DNA of 64,000 nucleotides from Henricia sp. BOLD:AAB3569 (lineage: Eukaryota; Echinodermata; Asteroidea; Spinulosida; Echinasteridae). Positions within the stretch are counted from its first letter, which is position 1; each line of letters opens with the position of its first letter. This document shows, in pieces, positions 15,201-24,287 of this stretch. The position numbers and the translations under genes are program-made. The notes under the pieces were generated by a model that was given only the letters and a program-made list of their open reading frames with translations, was not told the origin of the DNA and ran no database searches. Location of the stretch: contig JBBELK010000304.1 in assembly GCA_037783545.1 (NCBI GenBank), positions 80,697 to 144,696 on the forward strand, given 5' to 3'.

Positions 15201-16658
15201 AAAATTCCTTGATTTCCAAATTTGCCGGCATTTGGGACACACTTTGACCTAATTCCCGTCACAATCTGGGGTGAGTCAACGGCCGTACAAATGTACACCA
15301 GCGCGGCGCAGGGTGTCCCAACAGCCACGGTTAGGGGAATAACCACGCAGCCGAGCTCCGTTTTCCCTAAACTCTGAAATTTCTCCGTCATTTCCCAGCG
15401 AAAATCTGTCAATTTTGCATGACAAGTGCGGAATATATACAGTTTGGAGCATGCAAAATTTGAAGTTGGTTGGAAAATTCCTTGATTTCCAAATTTGCCG
15501 GCATTTGGGACACACTTTGACCTAATTCCCGTCACAATCTGGGGTGAGTCAACGGCCGTAGAAATGTACACCAGCGCGGCGCAGGGTGTCCCAACAGCCA
15601 CGGTTAGGGGAATAACCACGCAGCCGAGCTCCGTTTTCCCTAAACTCTGAAATTTCTCCGTCCTTTCCCAGCGAAAATCTGTCAATTTTGCATGACAAGT
15701 GCGGAATATATACAGTTTGGAGCATGCAAAATTTGAAGTTGGTTGGAAAATTCCTTGATTTCCAAATTTGCCGGCACTTGGGACACACTTTGACCTAATT
15801 CCCGTCACAATCTGGGGTGAGTCAACGGCCGTACAAATGTACACCAGCGCGGCGCATGCGCAGGGTGTCCCAACAGCCACGGTTAGGGGAATAACCACGC
15901 AGCCGAGCTCCGTTTTCCCTAAACTCTGAAATTTCTCCGTCATTTCCCAGCGAAAATCTGTCAATTTTGCATGACAAGTGCGGAATATATACAGTTTGGA
16001 GCATGCAAAATTTGAAGTTGGTTGGAAAATTCCTTGATTTCCAAATTTGCCGGCATTTGGGACACACTTTGACCTAATTCCCGTCACAATCTGGGGTGAG
16101 TCAACGGCCATACAAATGTACACCAGCGCGGCGCATGCGCAGGGTGTCCCAACAGCCACGGTTAGGGGAATAACCACGCAGCCGAGCTCCGTTTTCCCTA
16201 AACTCTGAAATTTCTCCGTCATTTCCCAGCGAAAATCTGTCAATTTTGCATGACAAGTGCGGAATATATACAGTTTGGAGCATGCAAAATTTGAAGTTGG
16301 TTGGAAAATTCCTTGATTTCCAAATTTGCCGGCATTTGGGACACACTTTGACCTAATTCCCGTCACAATCTGGGGTGAGTCAACGGCCGTACAAATGTAC
16401 ACCAGCGCGGCTCATGCGCAGGGTGTCCCAACAGCCACGGTTAGGGGAATAACCACGCAGCCGAGCTCCGTTTTCCCTAAACTCGGAAATTTCTCCGTCA
16501 TTTCCCAGCGAAAATCTGTCAATTTTGCATGACAAGTGCGGAATATATACAGTTTGGAGCATGCAAAATTTGAAGTTGGTTGGAAAATTCCTTGATTTCC
16601 AAATTTGCCGGCATTTGGGACACACTTTTACCTAATTCCCGTCACAATCTGGGGTGAG
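9220..16658 (-). repeat. Segmental duplication inside the left array, about 5 kb apart
   Basis: Units at 9220-10592 recur at 14176-15548 (offset 4956). Units at 10593-11429 recur at 15822-16658 (offset 5229). The second copy has one additional 273-bp unit at 15549-15821. Shared rare markers include GGCCATACAAATG (10880 and 16109), CGCGGCTCATGCGC (11178 and 16407), GCCGGCACTTGGG (10544 and 15773) and the CCGTAAATTTCCC insertion. The order of markers, not just their presence, is kept. Unequal crossing-over or replication slippage over a multi-unit block would explain this. Confidence 0.8.
12255..13350 (-). repeat. 548-bp dimer repeated in tandem
   Basis: A two-unit block, made of one unit with the CCGTAAATTTCCC insertion and one with the 274-bp length and GCAAAATGTGAAG, occurs at 12255-12802 and again at 12803-13350. 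Related copies start at 9220 and 14176. It is a small higher-order repeat within the left array. Confidence 0.75.
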
Positions 16659-17216
16659 TCAACGGCCGTACAAATGTACACCAGCGCGGCGCATGCGCAG
16701 GGTGTCCCAACAGCCACGGTTAGGGGAATAACCACGCAGCCGAGCTCCGTTTTCACTAAACTCTGAAATTTCTCCGTCATTTCCCAGCGAAAATCTGTCA
16801 ATTTTGCATGACAAGTGCGGAATATATACAGTTTGGAGCATGCAAAATTTGAAGTTGGTTGGAAAATTCCTTGATTTCCAAATTTGCCGGCATTTGGGAC
16901 ACACTTTGACCTAATTCCCGTCACAATCTGGGGTGAGTCAACGGCCGTACAAATGTACACCAGCGCGGCGCATGCGCAGGGTGTCCCAACAGCCACGGTT
17001 AGGGGAATAACCACGCAGCCGAGCTCCGTTTTCCCTAAACTCGGAAATTTCTCCGTCATTTCCTAGCGAAAATCTGTCAATTTTGCATGACAAGTGCGGA
17101 ATATATACAGTTTGGAGCATGCAAAATTTGAAGTTGGTTGGAAAATTCCTTGATTTCCAAATTTGCCGGCATTTGGGACACACTTTGACCTAATTCCCGT
17201 CACAATCTGGGGTGAG

Positions 17217-18854
17217 TCAACGGCCGTACAAATGTACACCAGCGCGGCGCAGGGTGTCCCAACAGCCACGGTTAGGGGAATAACCACGCAGCCGAGCTCC
17301 GTTTTCCCTAAACTCTGAAATTTCTCCGTCATTTCCCAGCGAAAATCTGTCAATTTTGCATGACAAGTGCGGAATATATACAGTTTGGAGCATGCAAAAT
17401 TTGAAGTTGGTTGGAAAATTCCTTGATTTCCAAATTTGCCGGCATTTGGGACACACTTTGACCTAATTCCCGTCACAATCTGGGGTGAGTCAACGGCCGT
17501 AGAAATGTACACCAGCGCGGCGCAGGGTGTCCCAACAGCCACGGTTAGGGGAATAACCACGCAGCCGAGCTCCGTTTTCCCTAAACTCTGAAATTTCTCC
17601 GTCATTTCCCAGCGAAAATCTGTCAATTTTGCATGACAAGTGCGGAATATATACAGTTTGGAGCATGCAACATTTGAAGTTGGTTGGAAAATTCCTTGAT
17701 TTCCAAATTTGCCGGCATTTGGGACACACTTTGACCTAATTCCCGTCACAATCTGGGGTGAGTCAACGGCCGTAGAAATGTACACCAGCGCGGCGCAGGG
17801 TGTCCCAACAGCCACGGTTAGGGGAATAACCACGCAGCCGAGCTCCGTTTTCCCTAAACTCTGAAACTTCTCCGTCATTTCCCAGCGAAAATCTGTCAAT
17901 TTTGCATGACAAGTGCGGAATATATACAGTTTGGAGCATGCAAAATTTGAAGTTGGTTGGAAAATTCCTTGATTTCCAAATTTGCCGGCATTTGGGACAC
18001 ACTTTGACCTAATTCCCGTCACAATCTGGGGTGAGTCAACGGCCGTACAAATGTACACCAGCGCGGCGCAGGGTGTCCCAACAGCCACGGTTAGGGGAAT
18101 AACCACGCAGCCGAGCTCCGTTTTCCCTAAACTCTGAAATTTCTCCGTCATTTCCCAGCGAAAATCTGTCAATTTTGCATGACAAGTGCGGAATATATAC
18201 AGTTTGGAGCATGCAAAATTTGAAGTTGGTTGGAAAATTCCTTGATTTCCAAATTTGCCGGCATTTGGGACACACTTTGACCTAATTCCCGTCACAATCT
18301 GGGGTGAGTCAACGGCCGTAGAAATGTACACCAGCGCGGCGCAGGGTGTCCCAACAGCCACGGTTAGGGGAATAACCACGCAGCCGAGCTCCGTTTTCCC
18401 TAAACTCTGAAATTTCTCCGTCATTTCCCAGCGAAAATCTGTCAATTTTGCATGACAAGTGCGGAATATATACAGTTTGGAGCATGCAACATTTGAAGTT
18501 GGTTGGAAAATTCCTTGATTTCCAAATTTGCCGGCATTTGGGACACACTTTGACCTAATTCCCGTCACAATCTGGGGTGAGTCAACGGCCGTAGAAATGT
18601 ACACCAGCGCGGCGCAGGGTGTCCCAACAGCCACGGTTAGAGGAATAACCACGCAGCCGAGCTCCGTTTTCCCTAAACTCTGAAACTTCTCCGTCATTTC
18701 CCAGCGAAAATCTGTCAATTTTGCATGACAAGTGCGGAATATATACAGTTTGGAGCATGCAAAATTTGAAGTTGGTTGGAAAATTCCTTGATTTCCAAAT
18801 TTGCCGGCATTTGGGACACACTTTGACCTAATTCCCGTCACAATCTGGGGTGAG
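17217..18854 (-). repeat. 819-bp trimer higher-order repeat, two copies
   Basis: Three 273-bp units at 17217-18035 repeat at 18036-18854. The second unit of each trimer carries GCAACATTTGAAG (17669 and 18488). The third carries CTGAAACTTCTCC (17863 and 18682). All six units are of the short class. The two copies differ by very few bases (for example GGTTAGAGG at about 18637). Confidence 0.85.
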
Positions 18855-19743
18855 TCAACGGCCGTAGAAATGTACACCAGCGCGGCGCAGGGTGTCCCAA
18901 CAGCCACGGTTAGGGGAATAACCACGCAGCCGAGCTCCGTTTTCCCTAAACTCTGAAATTTCTCCGTCATTTCCCAGCGAAAATCTGTCAATTTTGCATG
19001 ACAAGTGCGGAATATATACAGTTTAGAGCATGCAAAATTTGAAGTTGGTTGGAAAATTCCTTGATTTCCAAATTTGCCGGCATTTGGGACACACTTTGAC
19101 CTAATTCCCGTCACAATCTGGGGTGAGTCAACGGCCGTACAAATGTACACCAGCGCGGCGCAGGGTGTCCCAACAGCCACGGTTAGGGGAATAACCACGC
19201 AGCCGAGCTCCGTTTTCCCTAAACTCTGAAATTTCTCCGTCATTTCCCAGCGAAAATCTGTCAATTTTGAATTGACAAGTGCGGAATATATACAGTTTGG
19301 AGCATGCAAAATTTGAAGTTGGTTGGAAAATTCCTTGATTTCCAAATTTGCCGGCATTTGGGACACACTTTGACCTAATTCCCGTCACAATCTGGGGTGA
19401 GTCAACGGCCGTAGAAATGTACACCAGCGCGGCGCATGCGCAGGGTGTCCCAACAGCCACGGTTAGGGAATAACCACGCAGCCGAGCTCCGTTTTCCCTA
19501 AACTCTGAAATTTCTCCGTCATTTCCCAGCGAAAATCTGTCAATTTTGCATGACAAGTGCGGAATATATACAGTTTGGAGCATGCAAAATTTGAAGTTGG
19601 TTGGAAAATTCCTTGATTTCCAAATTTGCCGGCATTTGGGACACACTTTGACCTAATTCCCGTCACAATCTGGGGTGAGTCAACGGCCGTACAAATGTAC
19701 ACCAGCGCGGCGCATGCGCAGGGTGTCCCAACAGCCACGGATA

Positions 19744-20074
19744 GTAACCTATTTGCACAACCGCCTTTGTTTCCGTCCGACTCCGGCATCTATAGGGTTT
19801 AGATATGGGTTAGATGGATTTCGCCAAAACCTGCCCTCTTAGGCCGCCGAGAACCCCCAAACCTGCCCAAATACACCCCAATCCTTACCCAAACCTCAAA
19901 CGAAAGCGGGAGACTGTATCAGATAGAAATGAAAGAAAAACTGGACTAGTTGTCTTGCTGCCTGTCTTTCATTTTATTTTCTTCTCTTTTCTTTTCTCAA
20001 GCTGTCGCTGCCTATAAAATTGATTAAAAAACAAAATGGGTAGTTTTGTTAGTAGGTGATGGCATTTTTAGACA
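19744..20074. other. Spacer flank between left array and recombinase remnant, no gene seen
   Basis: Unique-looking sequence with a pyrimidine-rich run near 19966-20003 and two loose GGGTTTAG/GGGTTAG words near 19796-19813. A 67-codon plus-strand frame at 19814-20017 has a low-complexity, proline-rich start and no recognisable domain, so I do not call it a gene. It may be the 3' end of the retroelement that lies to its right on the minus strand. I could not identify terminal repeats of that element here. Confidence 0.5.
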
Positions 20075-21021
20075 TCAGCTGCATGTAGATGGCGGGAAAG
20101 CTACGCGGGCCCCGAGGCCCGAGTTCAGACGCCTATAGAATTGTCCGACGATATCTGCCATTGGACTTTGTTCAGCTGTGGAGACGGCGTCGCGTAATAC
20201 CTGGACCGTGCTCTGACGCCTCATAACTCTCTCAACCTGGGTATAGTGCTTGTACGTCTTCCGCGACGCCCATTGGCAGTGGTCCATCACCTGCTCGTCC
20301 GATGCATCCAGGAGCCGCAGTGTGGTTGCTACCCAGGCACGGCTGTTGTGCGCTCTCAAAAGCTGGTTTTCAGGATTGTCTGTTGCGGCAAAATACATCT
20401 TCAGCCGTGAATTCGGTCCGTTAACAGGCGAAGGGTTTGTTTACGAGGACTCTGCGATTGGCCGCCAAGGGGCGAAAGATCAACCAGACTTTGAACTGCG
20501 CCGACTGGATCCATCTTTCCTTGGTCCTGCAACTTTGGAATCATTATCAATGATGAGTCACCCTCACTTACCGTCTTGCCAATAGTGTGGCTGAATAAAA
20601 AATCGCCTCCTTCGATCCTTGTTATTTTTCAGGTTCTGATTCCTCCTAGGTCACCAGCTCTGTCTCCGGCCCATTATAGGCAGAGGAAAAGGGCCAAGTC
20701 TCGTTGTACCACGTAGCGCTAGGGGAAAAGACCTTCGCCTTTGCCAAGTCTCCAGGATCGGTCAGTGATCTCTTTCACCGACCATCGTAACTTATCCGAA
20801 AACAATGGAATTGCCTGCTTTGAAGTATTGTGAGACTCAGCCTGCTCCAGCTGCATTGCATTCATGTATCTACGAACTTGGTGAGAGATGCAAGGGTTTG
20901 CGAACTTTTATCCCACTCGCCAGACTTCGGTCTTACCGAATGAGTTAAAGTATGCCCTTATCTGCCCAACATAAGAGTCCACGGTGCATGCCGCTAATAT
21001 AAGCGGGCACCCACAAGAGCG
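20075..21021 (-). pseudogene. Tyrosine recombinase of the retroelement, broken
   Basis: The N-terminal core-binding part reads in pieces from about 20979. DSYVGQIRAYFNSFGKTEVW (20979-20920) is followed, after a stop and a frame change, by QVRRYMNAMQLEQAESH (from 20880) and PLFSDKL, ending at a stop at 20646-20648. This pattern matches the helical N-terminal domain of YR retroelement recombinases. The catalytic C-terminal part is open at 20398-20075. It has the H-x-x-R pair (His at 20348-20350, Arg at 20339-20341), a second His in VMDHCQW, and candidate nucleophile tyrosines at 20252-20254 and 20243-20245 in KTYKHYT. The stretch 20440-20640, where the first catalytic Arg should lie, is not readable. 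The enzyme would insert the circular cDNA. The frame breaks show it is inactive. Confidence 0.8.
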
Positions 21022-21184
21022 GCAGCCGATTTCACGAAGGAGTGCGCAGCTTGTGCAACTTTTGCAAAATGGCGCAAGCCCTATAGCTTGCGTGTAATTT
21101 TCACAGGAATGTTGCGCAGCCTACGCAATAAAATGTTGCGCAAGCGGACTTACGCAGTGCGTAAGGATTCGTGAAATCGGCTGC
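21022..21184. mobile_element. Short MITE-like element with 17-bp terminal inverted repeats
   Basis: A perfect inverted repeat, GCAGCCGATTTCACGAA, bounds this 163-bp piece (21022-21038 and, inverted, 21168-21184). The inside is built from GC-rich words such as TTGCGCAAG, TTGCGCA and TTACGCA in both orientations, so much of it could fold as one hairpin. It has no coding capacity. It lies directly upstream of the readable recombinase start, so it probably inserted into, or just before, that domain after the element died. No clear target-site duplication is visible. Confidence 0.7.
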
Positions 21185-21559
21185 AGATCCCGTGCTTACC
21201 CAAATTGTTTTACCCTAAGCCGTGAATCTGCGTGCGACCTTCTGAGTCACGATCGATCAAAAAGCATAGGATGTCAAGTGGTGTCACTGACTCCAGATCC
21301 TCCCCTTCAGTACAGCATCATTTGCTTTGATGCTCCCGCAGAAATCGGTCTAATGCTGCAAATAAGTCCGCTCTTTTGCACTCCATATCCCTGCGTATCC
21401 AACTCGTTTCCTAGTTTTGTCAGCCTGGTTTCCGCACTGATCATCTTCAAAAAGATACCAAAACGCTCTCGTGAAGAAGGGGAGGGCATGATTGAAGAAG
21501 ACATTTAGCAATGTATCGCAATTCCCGAGGGCAAGCCCGAAACGGATCTGAAAACAGCC
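21185..21559 (-). other. Linker between SGNH-like domain and recombinase, degenerate
   Basis: The frame carrying the last SGNH motif stays open to 21350 on the minus strand but shows no further domain that I recognise. From 21349 to the MITE at 21184 nothing could be read in any frame. It is probably eroded retroelement sequence joining the hydrolase to the recombinase. A 76-codon plus-strand frame at 21278-21508 overlaps it and has no support as a gene. Confidence 0.5.
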
Positions 21560-22143
21560 GCAGCCTGCGCTGGAGCTTAGATATCCCATCATCGATAGGT
21601 GCACAATGTCCGCAAGATCCTGCTCCACGATGTAATCGTTCGAGAAAAACTGCCAGCTAGCATTCATGACAGACCTCTTTCAATAATGAGTTGACTACGG
21701 CGACTGAGCGATTGATGTCCACCATCTTGGTTTGGCACCTTGAGGAAAGAACAAATATGCATATTGGGAATTTTTTCCCTGATCAGTTGGGCAACAGCGC
21801 GAAAAACCCCTACCACGTCAAGTACACCCTGCGAAGGGTCGGTCAATCGGCTGAAATCATTTATGCCTCCGCGCAGAACTGCCACCTCCGGCTGAAAAGC
21901 CCTGCAAGATACCACCAGATGTCTACATAACGGGGCCATTTTTGTGCCTCCGTTGGCTAACATTTGCACGCTCAATGCCTTGGGCCAGCCGAATCCTTTG
22001 AACCCTCTGAACATTGAGTCGAACACAAGGAGAACATGGTGACGCTTAGCGTAAGCGATATCCATTCGGGGGGTGACAATACGTGGGAAGTAGCACTGGA
22101 AGGCCCAGAGCTCAAACCCCAGCCCTTGAAAAATTCGGGACAT
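21560..22143 (-). pseudogene. SGNH (GDSL-like) hydrolase domain of the retroelement, frameshifted
   Basis: SGNH hydrolases are esterase or lipase-like enzymes with four conserved blocks. Here block I reads VLLVFDSMFRG, with the nucleophile Ser at 22015-22017; the usual Gly before Asp is Phe. The block III region reads AVLRGGINDF, with Asn at 21859-21861. The final D-x-x-H block reads DIVHLSMMGY, with Asp at 21608-21610 and His at 21599-21601. The blocks lie in the expected order. The reading frame changes at least twice between NMHICSFLKVPNQ (about 21725) and the D-x-x-H block: a piece reading DINRSVAVVNSLLKEVC lies in a third frame near 21717-21667. Such domains accompany some Ngaro-like and other non-LTR or YR elements. 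Their role there is unproven. It is inactive as a gene. Confidence 0.72.
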
Positions 22144-22279
22144 ATCCCGTAGAAGACGGGTATTCTAAAAAACCCTGCTTGACCTGCCTCTGACAGGCGA
22201 AAGGAAGAACTTGAGTGGAGACCCGTTCCTGCGCGCCGGGACATTTGACGAAAGTGCCATCAAATCAAAGGTGAAAACC

Positions 22280-22410
22280 TGTGGGACTACCAGATGGGAC
22301 CTAGGTCAACTTGAGCAAAACATTTGCCTCCAAGGAGAGGGCAAAACAAAAAATATTTATAGCCAGATGCGTCTGCCGACATTGCAATGCGATAGCAAGG
22401 TGGCGGCCTT
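22280..22410 (-). pseudogene. RNase H motif of the retroelement, fragment
   Basis: The minus strand reads YRIAMSADASGYKY. The Asp codon at 22371-22373 matches the first catalytic Asp of retroelement RNase H (D-A-S). The frame continues to a stop just after GPIW at about 22290. The remaining acidic residues were not found, so only the start of the domain is supported. It follows the reverse transcriptase thumb/connection region at the expected distance. In a live element it would degrade the RNA template during reverse transcription. Confidence 0.6.
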
Positions 22411-22479
22411 GACTTCAAGGGATCAGCTGCGAGAAGCTATCGACAAACCTCCAAAATAGAATCTCCTCCCGCACTTGTG

Positions 22480-23480
22480 GTGACAGAGGCGTAGGCACGA
22501 GATCATATCAAGTGTAGATATGAAGGAGGAGCATTCCCTCAGAAACAAACAAACACCAGAGCAAAACTTTGGCCTTTGCCCACAAAACGTTGCATCTGTT
22601 TTTAGAGCATTTTATCCTCCCGCAAAATTGTCTCTCGTACCTCAGCGAATGATGCCTTTTTATTCTCAGGAATCGGAAATGATAGGGTTTGGAGCAGATG
22701 CCGAACCCGAGATGCACCATGCTGTTCGATGGCTGCCGATGACTTTTTTTTAAGTTGCTGAACAAGCCGAGCTTTAACTGTATGTAGCGTACGACGTAAA
22801 CGGCCCTTAGAACTCTGATGTAGGAACCGTCCCCATGCATGTCCTGTTCACACCGCAATAAAACAAACACGAGTGAAGTGTCTTAAACCTTCGTATACTT
22901 TGGCCCTCCATCGCTGGGATGGCACTCGCCAATGAAACGGTCGTCTATCCAGATTTCTGTATGTATACCTCTGTTCTTAAGCCATGCAGGAAGACAAAAG
23001 CCAATGGATGAGTAAACTTATGCACTGTTTTTTTTTTTTGTTTTTTTTTAACCAAACCCACTCGAAGCCGGAAAATGTTCTGGACTCCTTGGTCAAGAAG
23101 ATTTGCTTGTATCCCTGGCTGTTGTCGGTACTTGAGAAAATATCGCCTTTGGTTATGGGTCTGACAATATTGCCTAAAGGTACCACACTGAAGGGTGTGT
23201 CCTTGCGCCAAAGATTAGGTCCCTTCATTGATATAGAAGCAGACGCGGCTTCTTGGGTTCAACTGTCAAGGCAGTCACACATTTCGGCGGCTGTACTTCC
23301 TTGACCCTACCCACAACGTATATATAGACCCCTCTATCCACCGCCTGGTGATTGTGTCTATGAAAAAGGCGACATAATCTTGACAAATGAGCGCATTTAA
23401 AATACCTTTCGGTGGGCAATTATAAACGGCAATTCCTGCCTCTGTATCTGCCATGAAACGACTGGAAAAAATAATACAGA
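22480..23480 (-). pseudogene. Reverse transcriptase of the retroelement, frameshifted
   Basis: The RT is read in several frames on the minus strand. EVQPPKCVTALTVEPKKPRL (about 23299-23240) is the fingers motif. PNLWRKDTPFSVVPLGNI (from 23219) leads to motif A, FSSTDNSQGY, whose catalytic Asp is at 23124-23126, then to LTKESRTFSGFEWVW. Motif C is intact as WIDDRFIGE (22951-22925), holding the paired aspartates. The thumb reads IPENKKASFAEVRETILRED (from 22673), then TFCGQRPKFCSGVCLFLREC. This order and the [YW]-IDDR-x-[IV]-G form are typical of DIRS/Ngaro-like RTs. A homopolymer run at 23028-23049 and several stops break the gene between motifs. The catalytic residues survive although the frame does not, so the loss of function is fairly recent or mostly by indels. 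Confidence 0.83.
23028..23049. repeat. T12-G-T9 homopolymer tract inside the RT remnant
   Basis: Twelve T, one G, then nine T on the plus strand. It falls between RT motif A and motif C, where the palm sequence should be. It is likely an expanded A-run on the coding strand that shifted the frame. Confidence 0.9.
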
Positions 23481-23507
23481 CTAATTCCATGATGAAGCCA
23501 ACCATGA

Positions 23508-23952
23508 ACTTCGTCCCTATTGGGTGACTCTGCTAAGATATCGTCCCAAAGCACCAGGATCATTGCTTAATGTGCCGGCTACAAAATAGTTGGATCTCTG
23601 AATCCGAGCGCCTATAAATCTACCTGTAGTCTACCAGAGAGAACTTCAGGCGAGGTGGGTGTAAAAGGGACTGGCAAGCCACTTGGTTTGCCATTGAAAA
23701 CTACCCACTGGGAGGTGCCTCGTTTCCGCTTCGCTGCGTGCGTAGCGATGGGATCAAAAGATTGATCAAAATCTCTCTCACACAGATGACTCTCCAGCAT
23801 TTTCAAATACCACTGGTACTCAAATGTTTTTCTTTACATCTTCGGCAAACAAAGGCTCGAACTCGTCCACGTATTCTCTAAACACAGACATCACGTAGAC
23901 AACCTTGCGATCATAGCTCGTCTCCATGCCCGCTTGAGCAGCTGCAGGCGTC
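23508..23952 (-). pseudogene. Unrecognised coding remnant upstream of RT (gag position)
   Basis: Two minus-strand pieces look coding-like. One enters from the satellite junction at about 23952 and ends at a stop at 23820-23822 (it includes SYDRKVVYVMSVFREYVDEF). The second, in another frame, covers 23806-23612 and includes a basic AAKRKRGTSQW stretch. They sit where a Gag-like protein would lie relative to the RT. I do not recognise a domain and see no zinc knuckle, so 'gag' is only a positional guess. From 23611 to about 23508 nothing is readable. Confidence 0.4.
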
Positions 23953-24098
23953 TTGGCTTGTGGACACCCTGCGCATGCGCCGCGCTGGTGTACATTTGTA
24001 CGGCCGTTGACTCACCCCAGATTGTGACGGGAATTAGGTCAAAGTGTGTCCCAAATGCCGGCAAATTTGGAAATCAAGGAATTTTCCAACCAACTTCA

Positions 24099-24148
24099 AA
24101 TTTTGCATGCTCCAAACTGTATATATTCCGCACTTGTCATGCAAAATT
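24099..24148 (+). repeat. Inverted repeat around TATATAT within each unit (example copy)
   Basis: AATTTTGCATG at 24099-24109 is matched exactly by CATGCAAAATT at 24138-24148, with a 28-base loop that contains TGTATATATTCC. The same arrangement is present in almost every unit of both arrays. It could form a stem-loop in RNA or a cruciform in DNA. Whether it does anything is unknown. Confidence 0.8.
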
Positions 24149-24280
24149 GACAGATTTTCGCTGGGAAATGACGGAGAAATTTCAGAGTTTAGGGAAAACG
24201 GAGCTCGGCTACGTGGTTATTCCCCTAACCGTGGCTGTTGGGACACCCTGCGCTGCGCTGGTGTACATTTGTACGGCCGT

Positions 24281-24287
24281 TGACTCA
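24281..24287 (+). promoter_or_regulatory. AP-1-type TGACTCA motif (example copy, one per unit)
   Basis: TGACTCA is the perfect consensus for AP-1 (Fos/Jun-type bZIP) factors. It occurs in nearly every unit; rare copies are changed (GTCAGTCAACG near 7274, TTGACCCACC near 30202). The match is exact, but binding or function is not shown by sequence. Confidence 0.4.

Larger units (their letters stand above)
1..19743 (-). repeat. Satellite array, 273/279-bp unit, minus orientation (left array)
   Basis: About 72 head-to-tail copies of one unit run without a break from the first base to the spacer. Copies differ by few substitutions. Length classes seen are 273, 274, 279 and 280 bp; they arise at one GC palindrome, where the left array reads CAGCGCGGCGCAGG (273), CAGCGCATGCGCAGG (274), or versions with extra ATGCGC. 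Variants found only or mainly in this array include GTAGAAATG for GTACAAATG, CTCGGAAATT for CTCTGAAATT, and a one-base insertion giving CCGTAAATTTCCC at about 9332, 12365, 12913 and 14287. The array continues beyond the window on the left. The end at 19740-19743 is sharp: the unit breaks off after CAACAGCCACGG. I do not recognise the family by name. Confidence 0.97.
20075..23952 (-). mobile_element. Degenerate DIRS/Ngaro-like tyrosine-recombinase retroelement
   Basis: On the minus strand the spacer carries, in order, an unrecognised coding remnant, a reverse transcriptase, an RNase H motif, an SGNH hydrolase-like domain and a tyrosine recombinase. A reverse transcriptase together with a tyrosine recombinase is the hallmark of the DIRS/Ngaro order, which integrates without a DDE integrase. 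SGNH/esterase-type domains are known in some of these elements. Every domain is broken by stops or frameshifts, so the copy is dead. Its 5' end runs directly into the right satellite array at about 23952, which suggests truncation there. I could not find the terminal repeats (split or inverted) that would define the true ends. Placement in the order is good; the exact family is not determined. Confidence 0.82.

Noticed and set aside
1-19743. CRISPR-like array
   Set aside because: The repeat is 273-280 bp with no unique spacers, no cas genes, and a eukaryotic retroelement beside it.
19790-19815. Degenerate telomere repeat near the left junction (GGGTTTAG, GGGTTAG)
   Set aside because: Only two loose words with no continued periodicity.
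19814-20017. Plus-strand 67-codon frame in the left spacer flank
   Set aside because: Proline-rich then pyrimidine-derived low complexity; no domain, and the neighbouring coding remnants are on the other strand.
20250-20585. Plus-strand 111-codon frame
   Set aside because: It lies opposite the recombinase C-terminal domain, whose catalytic motifs are on the minus strand.
21691-22459. Plus-strand frames at 21691-21930 and 22211-22459
   Set aside because: They are antisense to the SGNH-like and RNase H remnants and show no recognisable features.
22520-22753. Plus-strand 77-codon frame
   Set aside because: Antisense to the RT thumb region, where IPENKKASF is readable on the minus strand.
24070-24100. 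Possible CENP-B box around AATTTTCCAACCAACTT
   Set aside because: Only the TTGGAAA part agrees on the reverse strand. The essential TTCG and CGGG positions do not match.
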